A stretch of DNA of 64,000 bases from Hydrogenophaga sp. (GCA_016741995.1 JACVCO010000019.1:21577-85576), one strand, 5' to 3'; numbered from the stretch's first letter, positions 39,225-50,589 are shown. Notes: a model not told the origin generated them from the sequence alone. Numbers and translations: made by a program.

Positions 39225-41027
39225 TCAGCCCGGCTTCACCGCGTCCGGGTTGCGCAGGCGGATGTGCAGCTCGCGCAACTGCTTCTCGTCCACCGGGCTC
39301 GGGGCCTGCGTGAGCAGACACTGCGCGCGCTGGGTCTTGGGGAAGGCGATCACGTCGCGGATCGACTCGGCGCCCGTCATGAGCGTGACGATGCGATCGA
39401 GGCCGAAGGCCAGGCCGCCGTGCGGGGGGGCACCGTACTGCAGCGCGTCGAGCAGGAAGCCGAACTTGAGCTGGGCCTCCTCGGGGCTGATCTTGAGCGC
39501 GTCGAACACCTTCTGCTGCACGTCGGCGCGGTGGATACGGACCGAGCCGCCACCGATCTCCCAGCCGTTGAGCACCATGTCGTAGCCCTTGGCGATGCAG
39601 CGGCCCGGGTCGCTCACCATGAAGTCCTCGTGGCCGTCCTTGGGGGCGGTGAAGGGGTGGTGCACCGCGGTCCAGCGGTCCTCTTCCTCGTCGTGCTCGA
39701 ACATCGGGAAGTCGACCACCCACATCGGCGCCCAGCGGTCCTCGAACAGGCCGTTCTTCTTGCCGAGTTCGCTGTGGCCGATCTTGATGCGCAGGTTGCC
39801 GATCGCGTCATTGACGACCTTGGCCTTGTCGGCACCGAAGAACAGGATGTCGCCGCTCTGTGCGCCACTGCGCTTGAGCACGGCCTCGAGCGCCGCGTCG
39901 TGCAGGTTCTTCACGATCGGGCTCTGCAGGCCGTCGCGGCCCTTGGCGATGTCGTTGACCTTGATCCAGGCCAGGCCCTTGGCGCCGTAGATCTTCACGA
40001 ACTCGGTGTAGGCGTCGATCTCGCTGCGGCTCATTTCGCTGCCACCGGGCACGCGCAGAGCCACCACGCGGCCGTTTTTGGCCTGCGCCGGGGCGCTGAA
40101 GACCTTGAAGTCGACGTCGGCCATGACGTCGGTGAGCTCGGTGAGCTCCATCTTCACGCGCAGGTCGGGCTTGTCGGAGCCGTAGCGGTGCATGGCCTCG
40201 CTGTAAGGCATGACCGGGAACTCGCCGAGGTCCACGCCCAGCGTGTTCTGGAACACCGTCTTGATCATGCCCTGGAACATGTCGCGGATGTCCTGCTCGG
40301 TGAGGAACGAGGTCTCGATATCGATCTGCGTGAACTCGGGCTGGCGGTCGGCGCGCAGGTCCTCGTCGCGGAAGCACTTGGTGATCTGGTAGTAGCGGTC
40401 GAAGCCGGCCACCATGAGCAACTGCTTGAAGAGCTGGGGCGACTGCGGCAGCGCGAAGAACATGCCGTCGTGCACACGGCTGGGCACCAGGTAGTCGCGC
40501 GCGCCTTCGGGCGTGCTCTTGGTGAGCATGGGCGTTTCGATGTCGACGAAGCCGTTGGCGTCGAGGAACTTGCGCACCTCCATGGCCACGCGGTAGCGCA
40601 GCATGAGGTTGCGCTGCATGTAGGGGCGGCGCAGGTCGAGCACGCGGTGCGTGAGGCGCGTGGTCTCGGACAGGTTGTCGTCGTCGAGCTGGAACGGCGG
40701 CGTGACCGAGGGGTTGAGCACCTTGAGCTCGTGGCACAGCACCTCGACCTTGCCGCTCTTGATGCTGTCGTTGGTGGTGCCTTCGGGGCGCGCGCGAACG
40801 ACGCCGACCACCTGCACGCAGAACTCGTTGCGCACCTCTTCCGCGGTCTTGAACATCGCCGCGCGGTCCGGGTCGCACACCACCTGCACCGTGCCTTCGC
40901 GGTCGCGCAGGTCGATGAAGATCACACCCCCGTGGTCGCGGCGGCGGTTCACCCAGCCCGCGAGTGTGACGGTTTGGCCCAGCAGGGCTTCGGTCACCAG
41001 ACCGCTGTAGTGAGAGCGCATGGCCAT
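39225..41027 (-). CDS. aspS: Aspartyl-tRNA synthetase
   Basis: Class II synthetase charging tRNA-Asp, probably tRNA-Asn too in this group. The 600-residue protein has an N-terminal anticodon OB domain, the motif 2 region [14 protein letters not shown], a bacterial GAD insertion domain, and motif 3 [13 protein letters not shown] near the C-terminus. The ATG at 41027 or the ATG two codons later are both possible. It follows the DUF502 gene by 16 bp and ends at a strong terminator. Confidence 0.97.
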   Translation of the reverse strand: MAMRSHYSGLVTEALLGQTVTLAGWVNRRRDHGGVIFIDLRDREGTVQVVCDPDRAAMFKTAEEVRNEFCVQVVGVVRARPEGTTNDSIKSGKVEVLCHELKVLNPSVTPPFQLDDDNLSETTRLTHRVLDLRRPYMQRNLMLRYRVAMEVRKFLDANGFVDIETPMLTKSTPEGARDYLVPSRVHDGMFFALPQSPQLFKQLLMVAGFDRYYQITKCFRDEDLRADRQPEFTQIDIETSFLTEQDIRDMFQGMIKTVFQNTLGVDLGEFPVMPYSEAMHRYGSDKPDLRVKMELTELTDVMADVDFKVFSAPAQAKNGRVVALRVPGGSEMSRSEIDAYTEFVKIYGAKGLAWIKVNDIAKGRDGLQSPIVKNLHDAALEAVLKRSGAQSGDILFFGADKAKVVNDAIGNLRIKIGHSELGKKNGLFEDRWAPMWVVDFPMFEHDEEEDRWTAVHHPFTAPKDGHEDFMVSDPGRCIAKGYDMVLNGWEIGGGSVRIHRADVQQKVFDALKISPEEAQLKFGFLLDALQYGAPPHGGLAFGLDRIVTLMTGAESIRDVIAFPKTQRAQCLLTQAPSPVDEKQLRELHIRLRNPDAVKPG

Positions 41028-41043
41028 GTTGCTTCTTTCTTGC

Positions 41044-41718
41044 TTAAGGGTGATCCGCAGCGTGCGCCACGGTCTTGATCTTCGGGTTCTTCGGGCCGCC
41101 GGGCACGATGACGCCCATGGACACGATGTAGGTGAGCGCTTCGTCGACGCTCATGGCGAGCTCCACGCAATCGCGCGCGCGCAGCAGCACGAAGTAGCCG
41201 CCCGTGGGGTTGGGCGTGGTGGGCACATAGACGCTGAGGAATTCGTCGGTGAGGCTGTCGCCACCGGGTGTGGCCTGCAGTTCGTCGAGCAACTGGCCCT
41301 GTGGCGCGCCGGTGAGGAAGGCGATGGTCCACATGCCCTCGCGCGGCCACTGCACCAGCAGCGCCTTGCGAAACGCATTGCCCTTCTCGGAGAACAGCGT
41401 GTCGGACACCTGCTTGACGCCCGAGTAGATGGAGCGCACCACCGGGATGCGGTGCAGCAGCGCGTGCCACCAGTGAACCAGCTTGTTGCCGATGATGTTG
41501 GAGGCCAGCGCGCCGATCGACAGCAGGATGATGAGTGCGAACACCACGCCCAGGCCGGGCACGTGCACGCCCAGCCAGGCGTCGGGCCGCCAGGCCACCG
41601 GCAGGATGTTGAGCGTCTTGTCGAGCGTGCTGACCACCCAGTCGAGCACCCAGAGGGTGACGATGAGCGGCACCAGGACGAGCAGTCCTGCAAAGAGCCA
41701 CTTGCGCAGGGCGGTCAT
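41044..41718 (-). CDS. DUF502 family membrane protein
   Basis: 224-residue protein with two N-terminal membrane helices (about 6-28 and 56-78) and a soluble C-terminal domain containing [14 protein letters not shown] and [15 protein letters not shown], the hallmarks of DUF502. Function is unknown. Placed between FmdB and aspS in a common betaproteobacterial order FmdB-DUF502-aspS; start 13 bp after the FmdB gene. Confidence 0.87.
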   Translation of the reverse strand: MTALRKWLFAGLLVLVPLIVTLWVLDWVVSTLDKTLNILPVAWRPDAWLGVHVPGLGVVFALIILLSIGALASNIIGNKLVHWWHALLHRIPVVRSIYSGVKQVSDTLFSEKGNAFRKALLVQWPREGMWTIAFLTGAPQGQLLDELQATPGGDSLTDEFLSVYVPTTPNPTGGYFVLLRARDCVELAMSVDEALTYIVSMGVIVPGGPKNPKIKTVAHAADHP

Positions 41719-41731
41719 GGGGCGGGCGGGT

Positions 41732-42070
41732 TCAGCTGGCGCTGCCGGAAGAACCGGCGGGGGTGCTGGCGGGCGCGGCGGCCGGCGCTTCTGCGGACTT
41801 GCTCTCGGCGGGTTTGCTGTCGGCAGGCTGGCTGTCGGCCGCCTTGTCACCTGCGGCGGGCTTTGCATCGCCGGCCGAGCCGCTGTTGCCGCCACGGAAA
41901 TCCGTGACGTACCAGCCCGACCCTTTGAGCTGGAAACCGGCGGCCGTGAGCTGCTTGCGGAAGGCGTCGGCCCCGCAGGACGGGCACTGCGTCAGCGGGG
42001 CGTCGGCGATCTTTTGCAGAACGTCCTTGGCGTGGCCACAGGATTCGCACTTGTAGGCGTAGATGGGCAT
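41732..42070 (-). CDS. FmdB-family zinc ribbon protein
   Basis: 112-residue putative regulatory protein. The N-terminal half is a zinc ribbon starting MPIYAYKC with cysteine pairs CESC (8-11) and CPSC (29-32). The C-terminal third (about 65-112) is a low-complexity Ala/Ser/Pro/Lys tail. Known as a regulator-like family with no general function. First gene after a TATAAT box and likely first of the FmdB-DUF502-aspS transcript. Confidence 0.85.
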   Translation of the reverse strand: MPIYAYKCESCGHAKDVLQKIADAPLTQCPSCGADAFRKQLTAAGFQLKGSGWYVTDFRGGNSGSAGDAKPAAGDKAADSQPADSKPAESKSAEAPAAAPASTPAGSSGSAS

Positions 42071-42123
42071 GGCGGAAACCTGGATCGGAGGGGGATGCCC
42101 GCGCCGGGCGGACAAAGCCCGCG

Positions 42124-42129
42124 ATTATA
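42124..42129 (-). promoter_or_regulatory. Consensus -10 (TATAAT) of the fmdB-DUF502-aspS operon
   Basis: TATAAT on the minus strand, 54 bases before the FmdB ATG, preceded by TT and followed by a GC-rich discriminator. No matching -35 at 16-18 bases. Confidence 0.55.
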
Positions 42130-42145
42130 AATTCCGGGGGGTTTC

Positions 42146-42162
42146 CCGGGCCGGCGGCCCGG
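42146..42162 (-). terminator. GC hairpin after ubiB
   Basis: CCGGGCC (42146-42152) and GGCCCGG (42156-42162) form a 7-bp stem with a 3-base loop directly after the ubiB stop. No U-tract follows, so it may be a weak terminator or an RNA 3'-end stabiliser. Confidence 0.35.
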
Positions 42163-42165
42163 CTC

Positions 42166-43731
42166 TCACCACAGCTGCACGCGAACCAGCAGCTGGGTGA
42201 CCAGCAAGCCCAGCAGGAAGCCCACGCCGCCGTAGATGATGCCCTGCAACAGCCGGTTGGTGCGCCGCTGCTCGGCCATCAGGGCGTCGATCTCGCGGCG
42301 CAGATCGTGCGGGCGGTTGCGCAGGTAGTCGTGCAGCAGGCGCGGCAGCGCGGGCAGCAGCTTGGCGTATTGCGGCGCTTCGGCCTTGAGCTGGGCCAGC
42401 AGGCGCTGCGGCCCCACCTGTTCCAGCATCCACTGCTCCAGAAAGGGTTTGGCGGTGGCCCAGAGGTCCAGGTCGGGGTCGAGTTCGCGGCCCAGGCCCT
42501 CGATGTTGAGCAGGGTCTTCTGCAGCAGCACGAGCTGGGGCTGGATCTCGACGTGAAAGCGCCGCGAGGTCTGGAACAGGCGCATGAGCACCATGCCGAG
42601 CGAGATTTCCTTGAGCGGACGGTCGAAGTACGGCTCGCACACGGCGCGGATCGCGGCCTCGAGTTCGTCCACCCGCGTGTCGGCCGGCACCCAGCCGGAT
42701 TCGATGTGCAGCTCGGCCACGCGCTTGTAGTCGCGGCGGAAGAAGGCCGTGAAGTTCTGCGCCAGGTATTCCTTGTCGAAGGCGGTCAGCGTGCCAACGA
42801 TGCCGAAATCGAGCGAGATGTAGCGCCCGAAGCTGGCCGGATCGACGCTGACCTGAATATTGCCCGGGTGCATGTCGGCGTGGAAGAAGCCGTCGCGGAA
42901 CACCTGGGTGAAGAAGATCGTGACGCCGTCGCGCGCGAGCCTGGGGATGTCCACACCGTGGCGGCGCAACTCGTCCATGCGGTTGATGGGCACACCGCTC
43001 ATGCGCTCCATCACCATCACGTCGGTGCGGCACCAGTCCCAGTGCATCTCGGGAATGATGACCAGGTCGAGCCCGGCCATGTTGCGGCGCAGTTGCGCGG
43101 CGTTGGAGGCCTCGCGCAGCAGGTCGAGCTCGTCGTGCAGGTACTTGTCGAACTCGGCCACCACCTCGCGCGGTTTCAGTCGGCGGCCATCGGCCGAGAG
43201 GCGCTCCAGCCAGCCGGCCATGGTGCGCATCAGGTCGAGGTCCTTGTCGATCACCGGCAGCATGTTGGGCCGCAGCACCTTGACCGCGACCTCGCGGCCC
43301 GCGGCCGGGCCGGACTTGAGCGTGGCGAAGTGCACCTGGGCGATCGAGGCACTGGCCACGGGTTCGCGCTCGAAGTGGCTGAACACCTCGTCGAGCGGGC
43401 GGCCATAGGCGCGTTCGATGGTGGCGACGGCGATCCCGGCCGGGAACGGCGGCACGCGGTCCTGCAGGCGGGCCAGCTCGTTGGCGATGTCGGGTGGCAG
43501 CAGATCGCGCCGCGTGGACAGCACCTGGCCGAACTTCACGAAGATCGGGCCCAGGCTTTCCAGTGCCTCGCGCAGGCGTTGCCCGCGCGGCTGGTCCAGC
43601 CGGCGGCCCAGCGTGAGCACCCGCGTGAGCCGGCGCAACCAGGGGTGGTCAAAGCTGGAGAGCACCAGCTCGTCGAGCCCGTGCCGCAACACCACCCAGA
43701 CGATGTAGGCGCCGCGCAGCAGCCGCCTCAC
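42166..43731 (-). CDS. ubiB: Ubiquinone biosynthesis kinase-like protein UbiB
   Basis: Atypical kinase/ATPase of the ABC1/ADCK family required for ubiquinone synthesis, at the inner membrane. The 521-residue protein has the KxGQ motif [11 protein letters not shown] (about 50-60), the nucleotide-region [11 protein letters not shown], the catalytic HADMHPGN and the metal Asp in LDFGIVG. Two membrane helices end the protein (about 490-520). It overlaps ubiJ by 4 bp, so they are translationally coupled. Confidence 0.95.
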   Translation of the reverse strand: MRRLLRGAYIVWVVLRHGLDELVLSSFDHPWLRRLTRVLTLGRRLDQPRGQRLREALESLGPIFVKFGQVLSTRRDLLPPDIANELARLQDRVPPFPAGIAVATIERAYGRPLDEVFSHFEREPVASASIAQVHFATLKSGPAAGREVAVKVLRPNMLPVIDKDLDLMRTMAGWLERLSADGRRLKPREVVAEFDKYLHDELDLLREASNAAQLRRNMAGLDLVIIPEMHWDWCRTDVMVMERMSGVPINRMDELRRHGVDIPRLARDGVTIFFTQVFRDGFFHADMHPGNIQVSVDPASFGRYISLDFGIVGTLTAFDKEYLAQNFTAFFRRDYKRVAELHIESGWVPADTRVDELEAAIRAVCEPYFDRPLKEISLGMVLMRLFQTSRRFHVEIQPQLVLLQKTLLNIEGLGRELDPDLDLWATAKPFLEQWMLEQVGPQRLLAQLKAEAPQYAKLLPALPRLLHDYLRNRPHDLRREIDALMAEQRRTNRLLQGIIYGGVGFLLGLLVTQLLVRVQLW

Positions 43732-44294
43732 CGGTCCACCTTCGGGCCGCGGGCCGGCGGGCGGGGCATGCGCTCCACGAAGGCCTTGATCCCGTCGGCG
43801 GCGCGGCGCGCGAAGCCCACCAGGGCGTGCGCGGGGGCGTCACCCAGCACGCGCGAGAGGTCTTCCTCCACGTCCCAGCGCACGTTGTCCACCAGCCAGG
43901 CGATCTCGGCGGCCAGCAGCACGTCGCCCTGGATGTCCACGCCGGGCTTGTCGCCGGCGAGCACGCGCTGCGCCAGGTCGAACGGCGAGGCCTGGGTCAG
44001 GGTGACGGTGAGCTCGGGGGCAAGCTGCGCGGGGTCGCAGCGCTCCAGCAGGCCGGCGCGCGTGGGCGCCAGCGCGAGGTGGAAATCCCCCCATTGCAGC
44101 TTGAGCGGTTTGCCGGCCTGGCGTTTGAGGCGCTCGGTCGCCGTAGGCTCCTGCTGCAACACGTGATTGAGAAAAAGAACGAGCCGGTTCTGCAGCTCGT
44201 CGATGACCCAGGCGGGCGGGCGCAACGCGCCCAGCAGCGACTGCAGGGGGTTGGCGCCGGCGCCAGAAACGGAATCGGGTGGTACATGCGACAT
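43728..44294 (-). CDS. ubiJ: Ubiquinone biosynthesis accessory factor UbiJ (SCP2 domain)
   Basis: 188-residue lipid-binding protein with an SCP2-like fold that supports the aerobic hydroxylation steps of ubiquinone synthesis. The SCP2 core spans about 30-135 ([23 protein letters not shown] strands, [12 protein letters not shown]). An earlier GTG at 44300 would add two residues. CAGAAT starts about nine bases before this ATG and could be a -10. Order ubiE - Tim44 protein - ubiJ - ubiB; overlaps ubiB by 4 bp. Confidence 0.88.
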   Translation of the reverse strand: MSHVPPDSVSGAGANPLQSLLGALRPPAWVIDELQNRLVLFLNHVLQQEPTATERLKRQAGKPLKLQWGDFHLALAPTRAGLLERCDPAQLAPELTVTLTQASPFDLAQRVLAGDKPGVDIQGDVLLAAEIAWLVDNVRWDVEEDLSRVLGDAPAHALVGFARRAADGIKAFVERMPRPPARGPKVDR

Positions 44295-44356
44295 GACCAC
44301 CCGATTCTGACGGATAAGCCGTGCCCGACGCGCTGCGCCGGACCGGCCCGCGGGGT

Positions 44357-45361
44357 TTACTGCAGGGCCTGCACGCCGGCCACCAGCCAGCCACCCGGGC
44401 CGCTCTTGGGACGCGTGATGTTCCAGACCTCACGGAACGGGTTGGGCCCGGCCGAGGCTTCCTCGCGGATCAGGCCCGAAAACTCCACGCTGGCCATGTA
44501 GACGTCGTCGGTTTCCTCGATGCCCAGCAACTGGGCCTCGAGCATCACCACCTCGGTCTTGTTCGGTGCACCGCGGGTGTCGCGCTCGCGCTCGGCGAGC
44601 TGGCCCTTGATCTGCTCGAGCATCTCGTCGGTCATCATGGCGCGCAGGCTGGGGATGTCGGCGTTGTCCCACGCCGCCTGCAGGTTCACGAAGTTGGTCT
44701 TGGATGCCTTGAGGAAGCCCTCGGCATCGAAGCCGGCCGGAATGCCCCAGCTCTGGCGGCCCAGCAAGGCCGAACCGATCATCGAGCCGCCCTGCTCCAG
44801 GCCGACCGGCGCGCTGCGCTCCCACGGGCGGGCCGAGGCGTCGTTGCCCACGTTCTGCGGGCTGTAGCTGCGCGGCATGGTGGGTTCGAATTCGGCCGGC
44901 GCACGCGCGCTGTTGCCCGATGCGCCCTGGTAGGCGAAGCCACCACCCGACGCCGGTGCGGCGCGGCGGCGCATGACCATGCCCACAACCGCCAGCACCA
45001 CCACGGCCAGCAGCGCGAACAGCAGGAACTGGGCGAAGGCTTCACCGAACCCGAGGGCCGACGCCAGCCAGGCCAGGCCCAGGCCGGCGGCCAGGCCACC
45101 CAGCATGGCGCCCCAGGGGCGCTTGGGTGCGGCGGCAGCGGCGGGTGCGGCGTTCGCGGGGCGGGCCGCGGCGTTCTGCGGCGCGGCCTGGGCCGGTGCC
45201 GCCTGCTGGGCCGGCGGCGTGTTCGGCGCGGTGCTGCGCTGCGTCACGTTGCCCGACTGCTTGCCGATGGACAAGCCGCCACCCATGCGTTTGGCGAAAG
45301 TTTCGGTCGAGCCGACCGCCAGGGTCAACGCCAAGAGAACCGACCACAGCTTGTTCATCAT
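44357..45361 (-). CDS. Tim44-domain membrane protein in the ubiquinone cluster
   Basis: 334-residue protein: signal-like N-terminus (about 1-23), an Ala/Pro-rich segment (about 40-85), a hydrophobic double-helix region (about 92-135) and a C-terminal Tim44/MRPL45-type domain (about 205-330) with GFDAEGFLKASKTNF and the ending GGWLVAGVQAL. Tim44-like domains bind membranes or partner proteins. AAGGAGG is 5 bases before the first ATG and 8 before the second (45358). It sits between ubiE and ubiJ, which suggests a link to the ubiquinone complex, unproven here. Confidence 0.82.
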   Translation of the reverse strand: MMNKLWSVLLALTLAVGSTETFAKRMGGGLSIGKQSGNVTQRSTAPNTPPAQQAAPAQAAPQNAAARPANAAPAAAAAPKRPWGAMLGGLAAGLGLAWLASALGFGEAFAQFLLFALLAVVVLAVVGMVMRRRAAPASGGGFAYQGASGNSARAPAEFEPTMPRSYSPQNVGNDASARPWERSAPVGLEQGGSMIGSALLGRQSWGIPAGFDAEGFLKASKTNFVNLQAAWDNADIPSLRAMMTDEMLEQIKGQLAERERDTRGAPNKTEVVMLEAQLLGIEETDDVYMASVEFSGLIREEASAGPNPFREVWNITRPKSGPGGWLVAGVQALQ

Positions 45362-45409
45362 CCTTGCCTCCTTATTCGACTTCGAACAGCACTCACACGA
45401 GATCTTCAA

Positions 45410-46141
45410 TCAACATTTGATGCCCACGTGCAGCGCCACGACGCCGCCCGTGAGGTTGTGCACATCGACGTGGCCGAAGCCCGCCGTCTTCATCATCTGT
45501 CGCAACGTTTCCTGGTCCGGGTGCATGCGGATCGACTCGGCGAGGTAGCGGTAGCTGGCCTCGTCGTTGGCGACCCATCGGCCCAGTTTCGGCAGCACCT
45601 GGAACGAGTACCAGTCGTACGCCTTCTCCAGCGGTTTGGCCACCCGGGAAAACTCCAGCACCAGCAACTTGCCGCCCGGACGCAGCGTGCGATGCATCTC
45701 GGCCAGCGCAAGTTCCTTGTGCGTCATGTTGCGCAGACCGAAGGCCACCGAAACGCGGTCGAAGCTCTCGTCCGCGAAGGGCAGTTTCTCGGCGTCGCAC
45801 ACCAGGGTGGGCAGCACCACGCCAGCGTCGAGCAGGCGGCTGCGGCCTTCGCGCAGCATGGCCTCGTTGATGTCGGTGTGCACCACGCGCCCCGTCGGGC
45901 CGACCTCGCGCGCGAAAGCGAGGGCCAGGTCGCCGGTGCCACCGGCGATGTCGAGCACATGGTGGCCGGGCTTCGCGTCGGCCACGGTGATGGTGTAGCG
46001 CTTCCAGAGCCGGTGCAGCCCGCCCGACATCAGGTCGTTCATGAGGTCGTAACGCGAGGCCACGGCGTCGAACACGCCGCGCACGCGCTGCGCCTTCTCG
46101 CCCTCGTCGACGTGCTGGAAACCGAAGTGGGTCTGGGCCAT
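45410..46141 (-). CDS. ubiE: Demethylmenaquinol/2-polyprenyl-benzoquinol methyltransferase
   Basis: SAM-dependent C-methyltransferase of ubiquinone (and menaquinone) synthesis. The 243-residue protein has the SAM loop [11 protein letters not shown] (about 65-75), [20 protein letters not shown] and the C-terminal [13 protein letters not shown] typical of UbiE. The ATG at 46141 with GAGG 10 bases upstream is preferred; an in-frame start 23 codons upstream would overlap the DUF971 gene. Next on the strand is the Tim44 protein. Confidence 0.95.
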   Translation of the reverse strand: MAQTHFGFQHVDEGEKAQRVRGVFDAVASRYDLMNDLMSGGLHRLWKRYTITVADAKPGHHVLDIAGGTGDLALAFAREVGPTGRVVHTDINEAMLREGRSRLLDAGVVLPTLVCDAEKLPFADESFDRVSVAFGLRNMTHKELALAEMHRTLRPGGKLLVLEFSRVAKPLEKAYDWYSFQVLPKLGRWVANDEASYRYLAESIRMHPDQETLRQMMKTAGFGHVDVHNLTGGVVALHVGIKC

Positions 46142-46157
46142 GCCGGTTGCCTCGGGT

Positions 46158-46574
46158 TCAGTGCGAATGGCCGCAGCCGGGGCCGGCCTTGTCGGGCATG
46201 GGGTCGTCACGGCCCGCGCCCGCGGCCTGCAGGCGGGCTTCGTAATCGGCCCACAGCTCGGCCTGCTTCGACCCCAGGAAGTAGAGGTAATCCCAGGAGA
46301 AGATGCCCGAGGAATGGCCGTCGTCGAACGTGGGCTGCACGGCGTAATTGCCCACCGGCTGCAAATCGAGCAGGCCGACCTGGCGCTTGCCGGTCTGCAG
46401 CACCTCCTGCCCCTTGCCGTGGCCCTGCACCTCGGCCGAGGGCGAGTACACGCGCATCAGTTCGAAGGGGATGCGGTAGGTCTGCCCGTCGGAAAAGCTC
46501 ACCTCGAGCACGCGCGAGGCGCTGTGCACGGTGATGTCCTGCGGGGTGGGGGTGTTGCGGTCCAGGCCGGCCAT
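46158..46574 (-). CDS. DUF971 protein (gamma-butyrobetaine-hydroxylase-like N-terminal domain)
   Basis: 138-residue protein with the DUF971 fold, the small N-terminal domain found before gamma-butyrobetaine hydroxylases. Residues about 14-110 cover it ([31 protein letters not shown], then [12 protein letters not shown]). It ends with an Asp/His/Cys-containing tail GPGCGHSH that might bind metal. GGAGA precedes the ATG. Lies 16 bp before ubiE and 19 bp after the large oxidoreductase. Confidence 0.82.
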   Translation of the reverse strand: MAGLDRNTPTPQDITVHSASRVLEVSFSDGQTYRIPFELMRVYSPSAEVQGHGKGQEVLQTGKRQVGLLDLQPVGNYAVQPTFDDGHSSGIFSWDYLYFLGSKQAELWADYEARLQAAGAGRDDPMPDKAGPGCGHSH

Positions 46575-46593
46575 GGGTTTTGTCTCCGTGCGA

Positions 46594-49500
46594 TCAGACG
46601 AGAACGCGTTCGATACCACCCTGGTTGGCGCGCTCCACGTACTCGGGCAGCCAGTTCTCGCCCAGGATGTGGCGCGCCATCTCGACCACGATGTAGTCGG
46701 CCTCGAGCAGGCCGTTCTGCAGATCGTCGCCGTAGCGGGTGAGGCCTTGCAAGCAGCTCGGGCAGCTGGTGAGGATCTTGACGTTGTCGTCCGCGCTCAC
46801 CGCGCCGCTGGCGCGCAGCGCGGCCTCGCCTTTGCGGATTTCCTCTTCCTTGCGGAAGCGCACCTGCGTGGACACGTCGGGCCGCGTGACGCCGAGCGTG
46901 CCCGACTCGCCGCAGCAGCGTTCGCTCTTGAGCACCTGCTCCCCCACCAGCGCCTTCACCGTCTTCATCGGCTCCTGCAGCTTCATGGGGCTGTGGCAGG
47001 GGTCGTGGTACAGGTAGGCGCCCTTGCTCTCCAGGCGGATGCCTTTTTCGAGCAGGTACTCGTGGATGTCGACGATGCGGCAGCCCGGGAAGATCTTCTC
47101 GAATTCGTAGCCCTGGAGCTGGTCGTAGCAGGTGCCGCAGCTCACCACCACGGTCTTGATGTCGAGGTAGTTGAGCGTGTTGGCCACGCGGTGGAACAGC
47201 ACCCGGTTGTCGGTGATGATTTTCTCGGCCTTGTCGAACTGGCCCGAGCCACGCTGCGGGTAGCCGCAGCACAGGTAGCCCGGCGGCAGCACGGTCTGCA
47301 CGCCCGCATGCCAGAGCATCGCCTGCGTGGCCAGACCCACCTGCGAGAAGAGGCGCTCGGAGCCGCAACCGGGGAAATAGAACACCGCCTCGGTCTCGGC
47401 CGTGGTGCCCTGGGGGTTGCGGATGATGGGGACGTAGTCCTTGTCCTCGATGTCGAGCAGCGCGCGCGCGGTCTTCTTGGGCAGGCCACCGGGCATCTTC
47501 TTGTTGATGAAGTGGATGACCTGTTCCTTGATGGGCGCAGGCCCCAGCGTGGCAGGCGGCGCGGCCGTCTGCTTGCGGGCCAGGCGCTTGAGCAGGTCGT
47601 TGGCCAGGCGCTGGGCCTTGAAGCCCACGCCGACCATCGCGCCGCGCATGAACTTGATGGTCTCGGGCCGGGTGGCGTTGAGGAAGAACATGGCTGCGGC
47701 GTTGCCGGGGCGGAAGCTCTTCTGGCCCATCTTGCGCAACAGGTTGCGCATGTTCATGGTCACGTCGCCGAAGTCGATCTTCACCGGGCAGGGCGTGAGG
47801 CACTTGTGGCAGACCGTGCAGTGGTCGGCCACGTCCTCGAACTCCTGCCAGTGCTGGATGCTCACGCCGCGGCGCGTCTGCTCTTCGTACAGGAAGGCCT
47901 CGATCAGCAGCGAGGTGGCCAGGATCTTGTTGCGCGGGCTGTAGAGCAGGTTGGCGCGCGGCACGTGGGTGGCGCACACCGGCTTGCACTTGCCGCAGCG
48001 CAGGCAGTCCTTCACCGAATCGGCGATGGCGCCGATGTCGCTCTGCTGCATGATCAGCGACTCGTGCCCCATGAGGCCGAAGCTGGGCGTGTAGGCGTGC
48101 GCCAGGTCGGCGCGGTGGGCGCCGTCCGTGGCGCCGCGCAGCAGCTTGCCTTTGTTGAAGCGGCCTTCGGGGTCGACCTTCGCCTTGTAGTCGGCAAAGG
48201 GCTTGAGCTCGTCGTCGGTGAGGTACTCGAGCTTGGTGATGCCGATGCCGTGCTCGCCCGAGATCACGCCGTCGAGGCTGCGCGCGAGCACCATGATGCG
48301 ATCCACCGCCTCGTGCGCGGTCTGCAGCATCTCGTAGTCGTCGCTGTTCACCGGGATGTTGGTGTGCACGTTGCCGTCACCGGCGTGCATGTGCAGGGCC
48401 ACCCACACGCGGCCCTTGAGCACGCGCTTGTGGATGGCATTGCACTCGGCCAGCAGCGGGCCGAAAGCGGCACCGCTGAAGAGCTGTTGCAGCGGGGCGC
48501 GGATCTGCGTCTTCCAGCTCGCGCGCAGGGTGTGGTCCTGCAGTTGCGGGAACAGGCGGTCCACGTCGGTGAGCCAGCCATGCCACAGGCTGCGCACCTC
48601 GCGCACCAGGGCCAGGGCCTGCTGCACGCGGTCTTCCAGCAGTTCGGCGGTGGGGATCTCGTTCGCGTCGTCGCCCTTGCCCAGGGGCAGGTTGCCGCGC
48701 TGGAAAAAGGTCTCCAGTTCGCTGGCCAGGCGGAGCTTGTTGCGCAGCGAGAGCTCGATGTTGATGCGCTCGATGCCCTCGGTGTACTCGCCCATGCGCG
48801 GCAGCGGGATCACCACGTCTTCGTTGATCTTGAAGGCGTTGGTGTGTTTGCTGATGGCCGCGGTGCGCTTGCGGTCGAGCCAGAACTTTTTGCGCGCCTC
48901 GGGGCTGATGGCGGTGAAGCCCTCGCCGCTGCGCGAGTTGGCGATGCGGATGACCTCGCTGGTGGCGCGCGCGACGGCGTCCGGGTCGTCGCCCACGATG
49001 TCGCCGATCAGCACCATCTTGGGCAGGCCGCCGTTGCCCTTCTTGCTCTTGGTGGCGTAGCCCACCGCTTTCAGGTAGCGGTCGTCCAGGTGCTCGAGGC
49101 CGGCCAGCAGCACGCCCGAGCGTTTCTGCTCGGCGAACATGAAGTCCTTGATCTCGACGATGCTGGGCACCGCGTCCTTGGGGTTGCCGAAGAACTCCAG
49201 GCAGACGGTGCGCGCGTGCTCGGGCATGCGGTGCACGATCCAGCGCGCGCTGGTGATCAGGCCGTCGCAGCCTTCCTTCTGGATGCCGGGCAGGCCCGAG
49301 AGGAACTTGTCGGTGACGTCCTTGCCCAGGCCTTCCTTGCGGAAGGTGCGGCCGGGGATGGCCAGCGTCTCGATGCGGCGCAGGGCCTTGCCGTCGGGCG
49401 CGTAGAACCTGAGCTCGAAGGTGGCCACCTCGGCGTCGTGGATCTTGCCGCGGTTGTGGTCCAGGCGCGTCACTTCCAGCCACTCGGCCTGGGGCGTGAC

Positions 49501-50463
49501 CATGCGCCAGCTGACCAGGTTGTCGAGCGCGGTGCCCCACAGCACGGCCTTCTTGCCGCCGGCGTTCATGGCGATGTTGCCGCCGATGCACGAGGCCTCG
49601 GCGCTGGTGGGGTCGACCGCGAACACGTGGCCCGCGCGCTCGGCCGCGTCGGCCACGCGCTGGGTGACGACGCCCGCCTCCGTCCACACCGTGGGCAGCG
49701 GCTCGGCGTGGCCAGGCACGGCCACCCACTCCACCTCGGTCATGGCCTCGAGCTTCTCGGTGTTGATGACCGCGCTCTTCCAGGTGAGCGGAATGGCGCC
49801 ACCGGTGTAACCGGTGCCACCCCCACGCGGGATGATGGTGAGGCCGAGGTCCACGCAGCCCTGCACCAGGCCGGCCATTTCGGCCTCGGTGTCGGGCGTG
49901 AGCACCACGAACGGGTACTCGACGCGCCAGTCGGTCGCGTCGGTGACGTGCGAGACGCGCGAGAGCCCGTCGAACTTGATGTTGTCCCTGGCGGTGAGGC
50001 GGCCCAGCACCTTGTTCGCGCGCTGGCGCAACGCAGCCACCTCGTCGAACGACCGGGCGAAGGCGTCCACCGCGGCGCGCGCCGCCGTCAGCAGCTCGCC
50101 CACCAGGGCATCGCGCTCGCGGTCGTCCTGCGGCGTGCGGCGCTTCTGCACCTCGCTCAGGCGGTGGTGCAGGGCATCGACGAGCTGGCCGCGGCGCTGG
50201 CGGCTGGAGAGCAGGTCGTCCTGCAAATAGGGGTTGCGCTGCACGACCCAGATGTCGCCCAGCACCTCGTAGAGCATGCGCGCGGAGCGGCCGGTGCGGC
50301 GTTCACCGCGCAATTCGTCCAGCAGGGACCAGGCGCGCTCGCCGAGCAGGCGGATCACGATTTCGCGATCCGAGAACGAGGTGTAGTTGTAGGGAATTTC
50401 GCGCAGGCGGGGCGCGTCATCCGTGGCGGTGGCGAGCAGCGGAAGCGGGGTCGGGGCGTTCAT
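46594..50463 (-). CDS. Very large FAD-binding oxidoreductase with Fe-S and CCG domains (DUF3683 type)
   Basis: 1,289-residue fusion. After a 150-residue N-terminal DUF3683-like segment comes a VAO-type FAD domain with the pyrophosphate loop [11 protein letters not shown] (212-222) and an FAD-linked oxidase C-terminal domain. Two ferredoxin-type clusters follow ([11 protein letters not shown] about 821, [11 protein letters not shown] about 882), then two CCG domains (CCGYPQ about 1060, CCGESG about 1183). Related to the D-lactate/D-2-hydroxyglutarate dehydrogenases such as YdiJ; the substrate is not predictable. Divergent from ugpB, upstream of DUF971 and ubiE. Confidence 0.88.
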   Translation of the reverse strand: MNAPTPLPLLATATDDAPRLREIPYNYTSFSDREIVIRLLGERAWSLLDELRGERRTGRSARMLYEVLGDIWVVQRNPYLQDDLLSSRQRRGQLVDALHHRLSEVQKRRTPQDDRERDALVGELLTAARAAVDAFARSFDEVAALRQRANKVLGRLTARDNIKFDGLSRVSHVTDATDWRVEYPFVVLTPDTEAEMAGLVQGCVDLGLTIIPRGGGTGYTGGAIPLTWKSAVINTEKLEAMTEVEWVAVPGHAEPLPTVWTEAGVVTQRVADAAERAGHVFAVDPTSAEASCIGGNIAMNAGGKKAVLWGTALDNLVSWRMVTPQAEWLEVTRLDHNRGKIHDAEVATFELRFYAPDGKALRRIETLAIPGRTFRKEGLGKDVTDKFLSGLPGIQKEGCDGLITSARWIVHRMPEHARTVCLEFFGNPKDAVPSIVEIKDFMFAEQKRSGVLLAGLEHLDDRYLKAVGYATKSKKGNGGLPKMVLIGDIVGDDPDAVARATSEVIRIANSRSGEGFTAISPEARKKFWLDRKRTAAISKHTNAFKINEDVVIPLPRMGEYTEGIERINIELSLRNKLRLASELETFFQRGNLPLGKGDDANEIPTAELLEDRVQQALALVREVRSLWHGWLTDVDRLFPQLQDHTLRASWKTQIRAPLQQLFSGAAFGPLLAECNAIHKRVLKGRVWVALHMHAGDGNVHTNIPVNSDDYEMLQTAHEAVDRIMVLARSLDGVISGEHGIGITKLEYLTDDELKPFADYKAKVDPEGRFNKGKLLRGATDGAHRADLAHAYTPSFGLMGHESLIMQQSDIGAIADSVKDCLRCGKCKPVCATHVPRANLLYSPRNKILATSLLIEAFLYEEQTRRGVSIQHWQEFEDVADHCTVCHKCLTPCPVKIDFGDVTMNMRNLLRKMGQKSFRPGNAAAMFFLNATRPETIKFMRGAMVGVGFKAQRLANDLLKRLARKQTAAPPATLGPAPIKEQVIHFINKKMPGGLPKKTARALLDIEDKDYVPIIRNPQGTTAETEAVFYFPGCGSERLFSQVGLATQAMLWHAGVQTVLPPGYLCCGYPQRGSGQFDKAEKIITDNRVLFHRVANTLNYLDIKTVVVSCGTCYDQLQGYEFEKIFPGCRIVDIHEYLLEKGIRLESKGAYLYHDPCHSPMKLQEPMKTVKALVGEQVLKSERCCGESGTLGVTRPDVSTQVRFRKEEEIRKGEAALRASGAVSADDNVKILTSCPSCLQGLTRYGDDLQNGLLEADYIVVEMARHILGENWLPEYVERANQGGIERVLV

Positions 50464-50549
50464 GGGGCGCTCGGCGATTTTTCAGGGAGCACCGAGACAG
50501 GGATGGTATCGCAGCGCAACATCCCCTCCATGGCCCGTGGAAACCCCCG

Positions 50550-50589
50550 TTGTCATGACCGGGCAACCCCGTTGCAATCGATCCGTCAC
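50550..50589 (+). promoter_or_regulatory. Possible tandem Pho box before ugpB
   Basis: Four 7-base units at exact 11-base steps: TTGTCAT (50550), GGGCAAC (50561), TTGCAAT (50572), CCGTCAC (50583). The first and last are close to the PhoB repeat CTGTCAT and the middle two are poor. A weak -10 GATAGC follows at 50598-50603. ugp operons are classic Pho-regulon members, which supports the call. Confidence 0.4.

Noticed and set aside
41763..42056. Hydrophobic frame on the plus strand opposite fmdB
   Set aside because: It is the shadow of the Ala/Ser/Lys-rich tail of the FmdB protein and has no start signal or family likeness.
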